In this document: piece after piece, positions 1-7,458 of the stretch
Layout of the letters: the number at the start of each line of letters is the position of its first letter
Position numbering within the stretch: the first letter of the stretch is position 1
NCBI GenBank assembly: GCA_046482855.1
Contig: JAWOEH010000008.1
Span: forward strand, 1 to 14,400
Direction of reading: 5' to 3'
Source of the DNA: CAYVSF01 sp046482855
Lineage (GTDB): Bacteria > Bacteroidota > Bacteroidia > Bacteroidales > UBA12077
DNA length: 14,400 nucleotides
Made by a program: the position numbers and the translations under genes
Notes under the pieces: generated by a model
Database searches by the model: none
What the model saw: only the letters and a program-made list of their open reading frames with translations
What the model was told of the DNA's origin: nothing

Positions 1-216
1 TAACTTACAAATAATTTCTTGCCTTTTTTTTCAATTTCGTTTTTCAGAACGTTGCTTTATTTCTTGAAAGCGGATGCAAAGAAAGAGCTTTCATTTTGAC
101 TTTCCTAATCTTTTCGTGCTTTATTTCTCCCTCCTTCAACCCTGCATCCCCTATCGGTCTTATAACGAAGAATTTGAATCGTCAAAAAAAAATCGCTTCA
201 CAACTTCTTTACTCTT
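1..216. other. Intergenic or flanking DNA, no gene supported
   Basis: These bases lie downstream of the MATE pump, which is transcribed leftward. No open frame here resembles a protein. An imperfect-looking but 7-bp paired hairpin occurs at 65-71 with 87-93 (15-nt loop), without a convincing U-tract. On the minus strand, a run of nine U would be transcribed from 184-192, about 25 nt past the MATE stop. No GC-rich stem precedes it, so it is at best a weak terminator. A neighbouring gene may begin or end just outside the window. Confidence 0.5.
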
Positions 217-1545
217 CTAAACAACACTCTTATTCTTCCATCTTCCCGAAAAATAGTAGAGAAACGCTAAAACTAATCCTACAAACCATCCCAGTGGAAT
301 TGCCCACCATATTCCGGTTATGCCGATCTTTCCGGAAAGATACCATGCCAATGGGATACGTACTACCCATAACGAAAGTAATGTAGTAAACATAGGCACA
401 ACCGTAGCACCAGCTCCCCGCAATAAGCCGGTTATGGAGAACATCAAGGAAAATACCAGGTAAAAGGCACCTACAATCTTCAAATACCCAATTCCCACCT
501 GAATAACAGCCTGATCTTTTGTAAATACGCTCATAATTTCTTTAGAAAAAAGTATTACGCCTAAGGAGACGAGTGCTGCCACCAAAGCACTCATTTTTAG
601 CGTAGCCAGCAACCCCCGACGAACTCGGTCAGGCTTATGGGCACCTATATTTTGACCAACAAAAGTTGAGAGCGCCGAGGCAAAATTCATGGCAGGTAAC
701 GAAGCCAAACTATTAATACGCATGGTTACTGAATAGGCAGCAATAGCATTGGTTCCGAAAGTATTGACAATGCCCACCAGGGCCATCATACCCAACGAAA
801 CAAATGTCTGTTGAATCCCCGTTGGAATTCCTATGCGCAGGCTTTGCCGAAAAATTAACCAGTCAAACTCCCACTCCCTTTTAGCAAAATGAATAATATC
901 ATGCGTACGATTCAGGTAAATTACGGCAGAAAGAAAAGCCCCACCCTGAGCCAACAAGGTAGCAATAGCGACTCCGGCAATGCCCCAATGAAAGACCAAA
1001 ACAAAAAGCAGGTCGAAACCAATATTGAATACGGTAGCAATAATAAGAAAATATAAAGGGGTTTTGGAGTCGCCTAATCCACGCAACACAGCGCTGGTAC
1101 CGCTAAACCCAAAAAAGACAACAACTCCTCCTAAAAATATGCGCAAATAAACAGTAGCTTCAGGCAATACATTTTCAGGCAATTGCAACAATACAAACAC
1201 ATCGCGTGCAAAAATCAATCCCAACACACTCACAACGATGGAGGCAAAAAGCAAAAAGACAAAAAGGGTGTCAATTGTTTTCCGCACTTTTTCCATTTGC
1301 CCAGCGCCATAAAATTGCGAGATCATTACCGTACTTCCGCTTGAAATACCTATAATTAACGAGAAGAAAGCAAACACTACAGGGAAAGAGGCACCCACGG
1401 CCGCCAATGCTTCTTTACCAATAAAATTGCCCACAATGGCACTATCGATGATATTATAGAGTTGCTGAAAAACATTCCCCAACAGCATGGGCAATGCAAA
1501 ATAGAATATTTGCCTTCCTTCTTTTCCCTGTGTTAAATCGTTCAC
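217..1545 (-). CDS. MATE family multidrug efflux transporter
   Basis: This is a 442-residue polytopic inner-membrane protein, the usual length for MATE (multidrug and toxic compound extrusion) pumps, which expel cationic drugs and metabolites against a Na+ or H+ gradient through 12 transmembrane helices. The two homologous halves are visible. In the first, the motif QLYNIIDSAIVGNF lies near residues 28-41 and LRGLGDSKTP near 154-163. In the second, a matching IPTGIQQ...IAAYSVTMRI stretch spans about 240-277, VGQNIGA lies at 297-302 and LLRGAGAT at 374-381. Both halves are rich in hydrophobic helices and the C-terminus is a short basic tail. The family is clear; the substrate is not predictable. 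The gene follows tnaA on the same strand, but a strong terminator lies between them, so it probably has its own promoter, although I saw no exact TAnnTTTG box upstream. No terminator hairpin is evident after the stop. Confidence 0.95.
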   Translation of the reverse strand: MNDLTQGKEGRQIFYFALPMLLGNVFQQLYNIIDSAIVGNFIGKEALAAVGASFPVVFAFFSLIIGISSGSTVMISQFYGAGQMEKVRKTIDTLFVFLLFASIVVSVLGLIFARDVFVLLQLPENVLPEATVYLRIFLGGVVVFFGFSGTSAVLRGLGDSKTPLYFLIIATVFNIGFDLLFVLVFHWGIAGVAIATLLAQGGAFLSAVIYLNRTHDIIHFAKREWEFDWLIFRQSLRIGIPTGIQQTFVSLGMMALVGIVNTFGTNAIAAYSVTMRINSLASLPAMNFASALSTFVGQNIGAHKPDRVRRGLLATLKMSALVAALVSLGVILFSKEIMSVFTKDQAVIQVGIGYLKIVGAFYLVFSLMFSITGLLRGAGATVVPMFTTLLSLWVVRIPLAWYLSGKIGITGIWWAIPLGWFVGLVLAFLYYFSGRWKNKSVV

Positions 1546-1632
1546 CTGGTTCTCTTATTTAGCTTCTATTTTTTATAATTGCAGGCCCTTTCCATTGAAT
1601 ACAATGCAAACAGCACATGGATAAAATAGTTT

Positions 1633-1669
1633 TCAAAAAAAAGAAAAAGGCTGCCCGCAGGCAACCTTT
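1633..1669 (-). terminator. Rho-independent terminator of tnaA
   Basis: Read on the minus strand, just past the tnaA stop, two arms (1665-1669 plus 1660-1663, against 1646-1650 plus 1652-1655) form a 10-bp stem with one U-G pair and a UGCG loop. A U-rich run (UUCUUUUUUUU) follows directly. This is a textbook intrinsic terminator 23 nt downstream of tnaA, and it uncouples tnaA from the MATE gene. Confidence 0.9.
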
Positions 1670-1691
1670 AAAAACAAACCTTATTTCCAAA

Positions 1692-3065
1692 CTAAGCGGG
1701 AGCTAACTCCACAGTAAAATGACGCATAATGGGGGCCTCATTCACTATCTTATAGCCCTTGGTAATCTTCTCGCGTCGTTCCCAAACATTCTTGAGCGCT
1801 ACGGCAATCACATCCATGTGGTTGTTGGTATAAACTCGTCGAGGAATAGCTAAACGTAATAGTTCCAAATCAGGATAACGATTTTCACGTGATTCGGGAT
1901 CACGATCGGCGAGCAAGGTGCCAATTTCAACGCCCCGAATACCGGCTTCCTTGTAAAGTTCAATAGCAAGGGTTTGTGCCTGATACTCCTCTTTGGGAAG
2001 ATTGGGCAAGAACTTCTTGGCATCGACAAAAATAGCATGTCCCCCATAGGGCTGTTGCACAGGAATACCAAATTCAGTAAGTTTTTGCCCCAGGTAAGCC
2101 ACCTGACGAATGCGTGTATCTAAATAATCGAATTCAGTGCCTTCGTCCAATCCTTGTGCCAAAGCATTCATGTCGCGTCCCGACATACCTCCATAGGTCA
2201 CGAAACCTTCGAACATGATATTGTAGACACTGGCCTTTTTCCAAAGCTCTTCCTTCTTCATTCCAATAAAACCACCCATGTTTACAATCGCATCTTTTTT
2301 GCTACTCATGGTCATGGCATCGGCAAAGGAGTACATCTCCTTAACAATCTGCTTCACGGTTTTATCGGCATACCCCTCTTCACGCATCTTGATAAAATAG
2401 GCATTTTCAGCAAAGCGGGCAGAATCATACACCACAGGTAGGTTGTATTTATCAGCAACTTCGCGTACCGCACGCATATTGGCCATTGAAACAGGCTGTC
2501 CGCCTGATGAGTTACAAGTTACCGTAACCAAGATAAAAGGAATTTTCTCCTTATACTCAGCACAGGCTTTCTCCAGCTTTTCAATATTCAAATCGCCTTT
2601 AAAAGGATGTTGAACGGTGGTATTAAATGCCTCATCAATTGTAACGTCCAGCGCTTTAGCCTTACGAAATTCAATGTGTCCTTTAGTTGTATCAAAATGA
2701 GAGTTTCCGGGCACGACATCCCCCTCCTTCACCAACACAGAGAACAATACATTCTCGGCAGCACGTCCCTGGTGTGTAGGCAAAAAGTAATCGAACCCCA
2801 GAAGATCTTTGATGGTGTTTTTCAGTTTGTAATAAGAGGAAGCGCCAGCATAACTTTCGTCTCCCAACATCATAGCCGACCATTGTTTATCGCTCATGGC
2901 TCCGGTTCCTGAGTCGGTAAGCAAATCGATAAAAACCTGCTCACTCTTCAGGTTAAAAAGGTTATAACTCGCTTCTGCAATCCATCTTTCACGCTCTTCG
3001 CGTGTGCTTTTGCGGATGGTTTCCACCATCTTCATTTTGTACGATTCTGCAAATGGCAATTCCAT
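1692..3065 (-). CDS. tnaA: Tryptophanase (tryptophan indole-lyase)
   Basis: A PLP-dependent beta-eliminating lyase of the cytoplasm that converts L-tryptophan to indole, pyruvate and ammonia. It is full length at 457 residues. The PLP-binding lysine lies in SSKKD, most likely K257, the second lysine, as in E. coli TnaA and tyrosine phenol-lyase. Other family landmarks are GDESYAG (68-74), THQGR (97-101), GGQPVSMANMR (188-198) and YDSARFAENAYF (213-224). The closest alternative is tyrosine phenol-lyase. Two features favour tryptophanase: SARFAENAYF is the tryptophanase form, and the C-terminal MRHFT carries H449, matching the tryptophanase-specific histidine (H463 in E. coli), where tyrosine phenol-lyase has phenylalanine. 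The start at 3065 gives MELPFAES, typical of Bacteroidota tryptophanases as I recall them. The gene is monocistronic: terminator at 1633-1669, and a candidate promoter about 200 nt upstream that leaves a long leader with a small open frame. Confidence 0.95.
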   Translation of the reverse strand: MELPFAESYKMKMVETIRKSTREERERWIAEASYNLFNLKSEQVFIDLLTDSGTGAMSDKQWSAMMLGDESYAGASSYYKLKNTIKDLLGFDYFLPTHQGRAAENVLFSVLVKEGDVVPGNSHFDTTKGHIEFRKAKALDVTIDEAFNTTVQHPFKGDLNIEKLEKACAEYKEKIPFILVTVTCNSSGGQPVSMANMRAVREVADKYNLPVVYDSARFAENAYFIKMREEGYADKTVKQIVKEMYSFADAMTMSSKKDAIVNMGGFIGMKKEELWKKASVYNIMFEGFVTYGGMSGRDMNALAQGLDEGTEFDYLDTRIRQVAYLGQKLTEFGIPVQQPYGGHAIFVDAKKFLPNLPKEEYQAQTLAIELYKEAGIRGVEIGTLLADRDPESRENRYPDLELLRLAIPRRVYTNNHMDVIAVALKNVWERREKITKGYKIVNEAPIMRHFTVELAPA

Positions 3066-3161
3066 ATTATAAATTTTAGTATGGTAAATTTAAGTGTACA
3101 ATCTCACAGAGCTATACACATAATAAATAAATAAGAAACAAAGAAATAGTATCGGAAAGAT

Positions 3162-3245
3162 TTAGTAAAAAGGATACGCGTCCCGATTTTTAATATTCAG
3201 GTAGTTGTTACGGGCAAGCGATGTCAGTAATGATAAGTGTAACAT
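3162..3245 (-). CDS. Possible 27-codon leader ORF upstream of tnaA
   Basis: On the minus strand an ATG at 3245 opens a 27-codon frame ending in TAA at 3162-3164, 96 nt before the tnaA start and inside the predicted tnaA leader. The peptide begins MLHLSLLTS, contains YLNIKN near residues 15-20, and ends RDAYPFY. It has no tryptophan codon. No Shine-Dalgarno precedes it, as is normal in Bacteroidota. In E. coli a 24-residue leader peptide, TnaC, controls tnaA by tryptophan-dependent ribosome stalling and has the core WFNIDNK. The similarity to LNIKNR here is short, and the missing Trp argues against the same mechanism. It could be a chance open frame or part of a dispersed intergenic repeat. 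Confidence 0.25.
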   Translation of the reverse strand: MLHLSLLTSLARNNYLNIKNRDAYPFY

Positions 3246-3268
3246 TGTCTTGCAATTTTAGTATGATG

Positions 3269-3276
3269 CAAATATA
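3269..3276 (-). promoter_or_regulatory. Candidate tnaA promoter -7 box
   Basis: On the minus strand these bases read TATATTTG, an exact match to the Bacteroidota -7 consensus TAnnTTTG. A poor -33 candidate (TTCG, 3295-3298) lies 18 bases upstream. Transcription would begin near 3262 and give a leader of roughly 197 nt before tnaA. It overlaps the oppositely oriented DUF3078 promoter. Confidence 0.4.
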
Positions 3277-3280
3277 CATG

Positions 3281-3313
3281 ATTGTCGTAAAAAACGAAAA
3301 TTTTCTAATTTTG
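3281..3313 (+). promoter_or_regulatory. Promoter of the DUF3078-HAD-acyl-CoA ligase operon
   Basis: TAATTTTG at 3306-3313 matches the Bacteroidota -7 consensus TAnnTTTG exactly. ATTG at 3281-3284 is a three-of-four match to the -33 TTTG element, with 21 bases between. Transcription would start near 3320, about 34 nt before the DUF3078 start codon. A modest AAGGA at 3345-3349 could serve as ribosome binding site. Confidence 0.6.
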
Positions 3314-3353
3314 TGGCAGTAAAAAAAACAAGCCAAAACAAACGAAGGAATAA

Positions 3354-5018
3354 ATGAAAACAACCATACGCATCCTCACTATCCTCATTATCACATCGAT
3401 ATCGCATGCCTACGGACAAACATCCAAGCAAACGGTCAAGCAACTTCCCAGAGAAGCCCTTGACACCATTTATATCACTGACATAATGGGACGCACTCAT
3501 GAAGTGCTAATTCCAGACTCAAATTATTTTCGGATCCAAAATGCACTCACAAAAAGCCAATTGCTCTATGCCGACACATCGGGCAGATGGCAAACAATCC
3601 GCGACTCCCTTTTAACCTACTTAAATGACAGCACCGTATTTCATACCTACGACTCGCTCTATTTTGCCATGCGCTATGCACGAAACACCTCCGAACTCCT
3701 TTTTCGGGAAGGACAGATATCCGACAGTTTATATCAGGCAACGCACGATGTGCTGGATTACTGGCATCAGGCAAGAAACGAAGAAGCCATTACCTTTTTG
3801 GAAGATCGGCTAACCGACTCCTCCTTTCATCGAATACCGGCAGCACAAGATTCTATCTACAACATCCAACAATTTGAACAAGCAGTACGAGGCATACTGC
3901 GTGATCTTCCCGGCGACTCCCTTGTCCTGCGCTTTTACAGCAATCAACAAGACTCAGTGGATCTTATTCTACGACGCAACCAGCAAGATTCAACCCATAT
4001 AAAAATATTCGATGCACGAAATGAATATGCCAATATGTGGCTTAAGGCGCGCAGTAAACACCGCGTTGACATCGATCTTGAAGACGATGTATTCATCAAT
4101 AAACCCCAACGACAAAAAACCGTAAAAAAAGGACTTGAAATTGCCCAATACCAATCAAGCATTGCAAAAACAGAAAAAGTCAACATCATTATTCCCATTT
4201 GGGAGATGAGAGGAAATACAAATTTCTTAATCAATCAAGGCTATGTTAAGAACTGGGTAGAAGGCGGTGAAAATAGCCTATCGGCACTTTCTTTATTTCA
4301 GTACAATATCGATTATACTTATGGAAAGAAAGCTTGGAACACAGTTTTTGAATATAAATTTGGAGTGCTACAAACGGGAAATTCATCCATCCGGAAAAAC
4401 GACGATCGTTTTGAAGTAAACTCGAAGTATGGTACGGAAGCTTTCAAAAAGTGGTACTACTCAGCCTTGTTCAATTTTAAAACACAACTATGGAAAGGCT
4501 ACAACTATCCCAACGATTCGGTTCCGGTATCAGGCTTCATGGCCCCAGGACACCTGGTGTTTTCGTTAGGTTTAGACTATAAACCCAATAAAAACTTCAC
4601 CTTACTCCTCTCACCGGTAACATCCAAATTTACCATTGTGCGTGACACCGCTAAGTACGACCAAACCTCCTATGGTGTTGGCGCTAACGAAAAGATGCGT
4701 AAAGAGATTGGAGCGTACATAAAAACCCGGCACAAAATGAAACTATGGGAAGATATTCATATGGAGAATCGTTTAAATCTGTTTACTAACTATACCAACA
4801 ATCCGCAAAATGTTGATATTGACTGGGAATTGAAATTGGACTTCAAATTAAACGATTTTATCACAACCACTATCAATCTTCACTTGTTATACGATGACGA
4901 TGTGGATATACCCGTATACAATTGGGTAGACGGAGAACAAGTACAAGTGGGCACAACCCAAAAAATCCAGTTCAAAGAAGTGCTGGGTATCGGATTCGTA
5001 TATAAATTTTACCGATGA
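3354..5018 (+). CDS. DUF3078 domain outer-membrane protein
   Basis: A 554-residue exported protein of unknown function. Residues 1-21 form a Sec signal peptide (charged MKTTIR start, hydrophobic core, cleavage likely at AYG|Q). Residues 22 to about 285 are hydrophilic and look helical, rich in Gln, Asp and Ser, with a short imperfect repeat NQQDSV / NQQDST at 197-213. From about 285 to the end lies the DUF3078 region known from Bacteroidota, recognised by NWVEGGENSLSALS (300-313), alternating aromatic beta-strands and a final FVYKFYR. This pattern is typical of an outer-membrane beta-barrel. The N-terminal part is not covered by any domain I recognise. It is first in an operon, and its stop overlaps the next start as ATGA, so translation of the HAD protein is probably coupled. 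Its role is unknown; being co-transcribed with an acyl-CoA ligase hints at envelope lipid handling, which is inference. Confidence 0.85.
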   Translation: MKTTIRILTILIITSISHAYGQTSKQTVKQLPREALDTIYITDIMGRTHEVLIPDSNYFRIQNALTKSQLLYADTSGRWQTIRDSLLTYLNDSTVFHTYDSLYFAMRYARNTSELLFREGQISDSLYQATHDVLDYWHQARNEEAITFLEDRLTDSSFHRIPAAQDSIYNIQQFEQAVRGILRDLPGDSLVLRFYSNQQDSVDLILRRNQQDSTHIKIFDARNEYANMWLKARSKHRVDIDLEDDVFINKPQRQKTVKKGLEIAQYQSSIAKTEKVNIIIPIWEMRGNTNFLINQGYVKNWVEGGENSLSALSLFQYNIDYTYGKKAWNTVFEYKFGVLQTGNSSIRKNDDRFEVNSKYGTEAFKKWYYSALFNFKTQLWKGYNYPNDSVPVSGFMAPGHLVFSLGLDYKPNKNFTLLLSPVTSKFTIVRDTAKYDQTSYGVGANEKMRKEIGAYIKTRHKMKLWEDIHMENRLNLFTNYTNNPQNVDIDWELKLDFKLNDFITTTINLHLLYDDDVDIPVYNWVDGEQVQVGTTQKIQFKEVLGIGFVYKFYR

Positions 5019-5476
5019 TCTATAACATCCCCAACAGTGAGCCATTAACAATTGACACCCTTGTGTTCGATTTAAACGGCACTCTTGCCAATTATGGGCG
5101 CATAGCTCGAACGACACGTATACTTTTAAAAACCCTTAAACGAAAGGGCTTCCGCCTGATTCTCATTTCTTCCGATCAGCGGAGCAATGCAGCCCAGTGG
5201 GCGCATCGATTAGGAATGGAGTTCTATGCAGCTTCCACCCTCGATGAGAAAAAAAAACAACTAAAAAAACTACAAGTAACGAATTTCGCTGCTGTAGGAA
5301 ATGCACGTGTTGATTTAGGCCTGTTCGAACAGGCTCAATTACGCATTGCTACACTCCAGCAGGAAGGTTTGCACACGGCAATACTACCTCATGTCGACGT
5401 TTTGGTGACACATATCGACCATGCGCTGACACTCTTTCTCGACACCGATGCCATGTGTGCAACACTAAAAAAATAA
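5015..5476 (+). CDS. Small HAD-fold protein, soluble P-type ATPase-like (COG4087 type)
   Basis: A 153-residue cytoplasmic protein with the minimal haloacid-dehalogenase fold and no cap domain. Motif I is FDLNGT, with nucleophile D19 but Asn (N21) where true HAD phosphatases have the second Asp. Motif II is ISSD (51-54), basic residues near 79-86 could supply the motif III lysine, and motif IV is VGNARVD (94-100), resembling GDGxND of P-type ATPases. The remaining sequence (FEQAQLRIATL, DVLVTHIDHALTLFL) follows the pattern of the soluble P-type ATPase family COG4087. HAD proteins lacking the second Asp are often weak phosphatases, so the activity is uncertain. The start overlaps the DUF3078 stop by ATGA, and the stop is 5 nt before the acyl-CoA ligase, showing tight co-translation. 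The substrate is unknown. Confidence 0.75.
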   Translation: MIYNIPNSEPLTIDTLVFDLNGTLANYGRIARTTRILLKTLKRKGFRLILISSDQRSNAAQWAHRLGMEFYAASTLDEKKKQLKKLQVTNFAAVGNARVDLGLFEQAQLRIATLQQEGLHTAILPHVDVLVTHIDHALTLFLDTDAMCATLKK

Positions 5477-5481
5477 ATCTT

Positions 5482-7317
5482 ATGACTGAAGAAACTTTAG
5501 AAACCGTTATTGAACAGCCAACGGATCAACTACCTCGTTTTGTCTACTCGTTAATAGGCAAATACAAACAGCAATCGGTTCTGGGATATAAAACCCCCGA
5601 GCAAAAATGGGAATATGTCAGCTGGTACAACATGGGCATGTATATTCAACAATTTGCTATGGCATTGCTGAATTTCCATACGAAATCGGCCGAGAATGTA
5701 GGAATATGTGCTCCGAATATGCCTGAATGGCTCATTAGCGATTTAGCCATCCAAAGCATACGAGCAGTTTCGGTCCCTCTCTACCCCGGCGAGTCGGAAG
5801 AACGCATGCACTATATTCTGGAAGAAACCAAAATGCAAACCCTTATTATCGGTGAAGGTCGACAGATAGCGATGGCTCAGGAATTACTAGCCAAGACAAC
5901 AGATCTAAAACGTGTAATTGTTTTAAATGCAGGTCCGGAGTACGATCTTCCGGAAAATTTTTACTCTTACAAAGAGTTAATTGAAAAAACCCATTTAGAC
6001 ATTGTCCATGATCGCTTCGACAATCGACTTACGAAAGCCCATCCGAACGACATTGCAACAATCATCTACACTTCCGGAACAACAGGAAATCCCAAAGGGG
6101 TTACCCTGACACATACCAACTTTATCCGCTCCATAGAGCTTCATAAACAACGACTCCAATTCCTGAAGTCCAAAGACAGAACACTTTCGTTTCTGCCACT
6201 TAGCCACGTCTATGAGCGAACCTGGGTATATGTGGCGTTAAGCCTGGGAATGCAAATTGCATTCTTAAATGACCCTAAACAAATTATGGTAGCATTGAAA
6301 GAGGTAAAACCCATGACCATGTGTGCTGTACCTCGTTTTTTCGAAAAAAGCTACGCCACAATTCATCACAACATCGCAAAGAAGAGCTGGATTAAACAAC
6401 GTATTTTCGATTGGGCCATAAAACGAGGAACGAAATACCGCCAAAATATCAAAGAAGATAAGCATCCGCCGTTTTTTAGCCGACAACTGGGGTACTTACT
6501 TGCCGATATGTTAGTACTAAAGAAAATCCGAAAGGCTTTTGGTGGCCATATCAAATTTATTTCCTCGGCAGGTGCTATTCTTGATTCTTCTATAATGGAA
6601 TTCTTCCATAGCTGTGGGGTTTTTGTTATGGGTGGGTATGGACTTACCGAAAGCACAGCAACGGTTACCACATTCAAAACCAAACACTATAGCTATAATA
6701 GCGTAGGAGTGCCTCTGGACGAAATTGAAGTACGCATCTCTTCTACAGGCGAAGTATTGGTAAAGGGCGACACCATCACCCCAGGCTATTATAAAAAGCC
6801 CAAGGAAACAAAAGAAACCATCAAAAACGGCTGGCTACACACTGGTGATATCGGCTACTTTAATGACCGACGTGAGCTGATTCTTACCGACCGAAAAAAG
6901 GACATTCAAAAAAGCTCGTCAGGAAAATCTATCACGCCCCAACCGCTAGAGCATAAATTACAAACAAATCCCTATATTGATCAGGTAGCAGTGATTGGCG
7001 AAGGACGTAAGTTTTTAACAGCACTCATTGTTCCCGATTTCGAAAAGTTGAAAGAGTTTGCCAAAGAACACCTTATTCAATATAACAACCTGAACGAATT
7101 ACTGGTAAACCCTAATATTGTACACTTTTACAACACACATATACAATCGTTACAACAAGAGTTTGCTGAATACCACCAGGTAAAGAAATTTGCGTTATTA
7201 GGGCAACCCTTTACAGCAGAGGGAGGCGATATAACGCAAACCGGCAAACTGCGCCGAGCGTTTATTGCAAAAAAATACAGCTCGCTTATCAACTCGTTCT
7301 ATGAATCAAAATCCTAG
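5482..7317 (+). CDS. Long-chain fatty-acid-CoA ligase (AMP-forming)
   Basis: A 611-residue enzyme that activates long-chain fatty acids with ATP to acyl-AMP and then acyl-CoA, at the cytoplasmic membrane face. All signatures of the adenylate-forming superfamily are present: YTSGTTGNPKG (196-206, ATP phosphate loop), YGLTE (386-390), HTGD (453-456), DRKKD (470-474, hinge between domains) and TQTGKLRR (585-592, with catalytic K589). Length and motif spacing fit the ACSL/FadD15-like long-chain branch rather than acetyl-CoA synthetases. An in-frame ATG at 5455 would overlap the HAD gene by 22 bases and add MCNTKKINL; I prefer 5482, which gives MTEETLE and lies 5 nt after the preceding stop. It is the last gene of the operon, ended by the hairpin at 7401-7442. 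The acyl chain preference cannot be read from sequence. Confidence 0.93.
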   Translation: MTEETLETVIEQPTDQLPRFVYSLIGKYKQQSVLGYKTPEQKWEYVSWYNMGMYIQQFAMALLNFHTKSAENVGICAPNMPEWLISDLAIQSIRAVSVPLYPGESEERMHYILEETKMQTLIIGEGRQIAMAQELLAKTTDLKRVIVLNAGPEYDLPENFYSYKELIEKTHLDIVHDRFDNRLTKAHPNDIATIIYTSGTTGNPKGVTLTHTNFIRSIELHKQRLQFLKSKDRTLSFLPLSHVYERTWVYVALSLGMQIAFLNDPKQIMVALKEVKPMTMCAVPRFFEKSYATIHHNIAKKSWIKQRIFDWAIKRGTKYRQNIKEDKHPPFFSRQLGYLLADMLVLKKIRKAFGGHIKFISSAGAILDSSIMEFFHSCGVFVMGGYGLTESTATVTTFKTKHYSYNSVGVPLDEIEVRISSTGEVLVKGDTITPGYYKKPKETKETIKNGWLHTGDIGYFNDRRELILTDRKKDIQKSSSGKSITPQPLEHKLQTNPYIDQVAVIGEGRKFLTALIVPDFEKLKEFAKEHLIQYNNLNELLVNPNIVHFYNTHIQSLQQEFAEYHQVKKFALLGQPFTAEGGDITQTGKLRRAFIAKKYSSLINSFYESKS

Positions 7318-7400
7318 TGAAATCCAATAACAAGTAATAGCTCTTTGCCTTACGAACCCATTTTTATCCTTTTCTCTGAATTATAGGAAATAGCTTTTAA

Positions 7401-7442
7401 ATAGAAGAAGGGTGTCTGATATACCAGGCACCCTTCTTCTAT
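7401..7442. terminator. Bidirectional terminator between convergent operons
   Basis: Arms 7401-7418 and 7425-7442 pair over 18 bp with one G-U and a 6-nt loop. The hairpin lies 84 bases after the acyl-CoA ligase stop and 17 bases from the WD40 stop on the other strand. There is only a short T-rich flank on either side, so its strength as a classical rho-independent terminator is uncertain, but its length and position fit a shared terminator. Confidence 0.8.
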
Positions 7443-7458
7443 CTACTAAAAAGATAAT

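Noticed and set aside
65..93. 7-bp hairpin with 15-nt loop
   Set aside because: Long AT-rich loop, no U-tract following on either strand, and no gene end adjacent to it.
96..386. 96-codon plus-strand open frame
   Set aside because: It runs antisense into the 3' end of the MATE gene, its composition is Ser/Lys/Pro-rich with no recognisable motif, and it has no promoter or ribosome binding site.
1692..3065. Tyrosine phenol-lyase as an alternative to tryptophanase
   Set aside because: The C-terminal MRHFT histidine and the SARFAENAYF form match tryptophanase; tyrosine phenol-lyase has Phe and TRCVENAYF there.
3162..3245. True TnaC orthologue
   Set aside because: The essential tryptophan codon of TnaC is absent and the similarity is limited to a few residues, so the frame is kept only as a low-confidence leader ORF.
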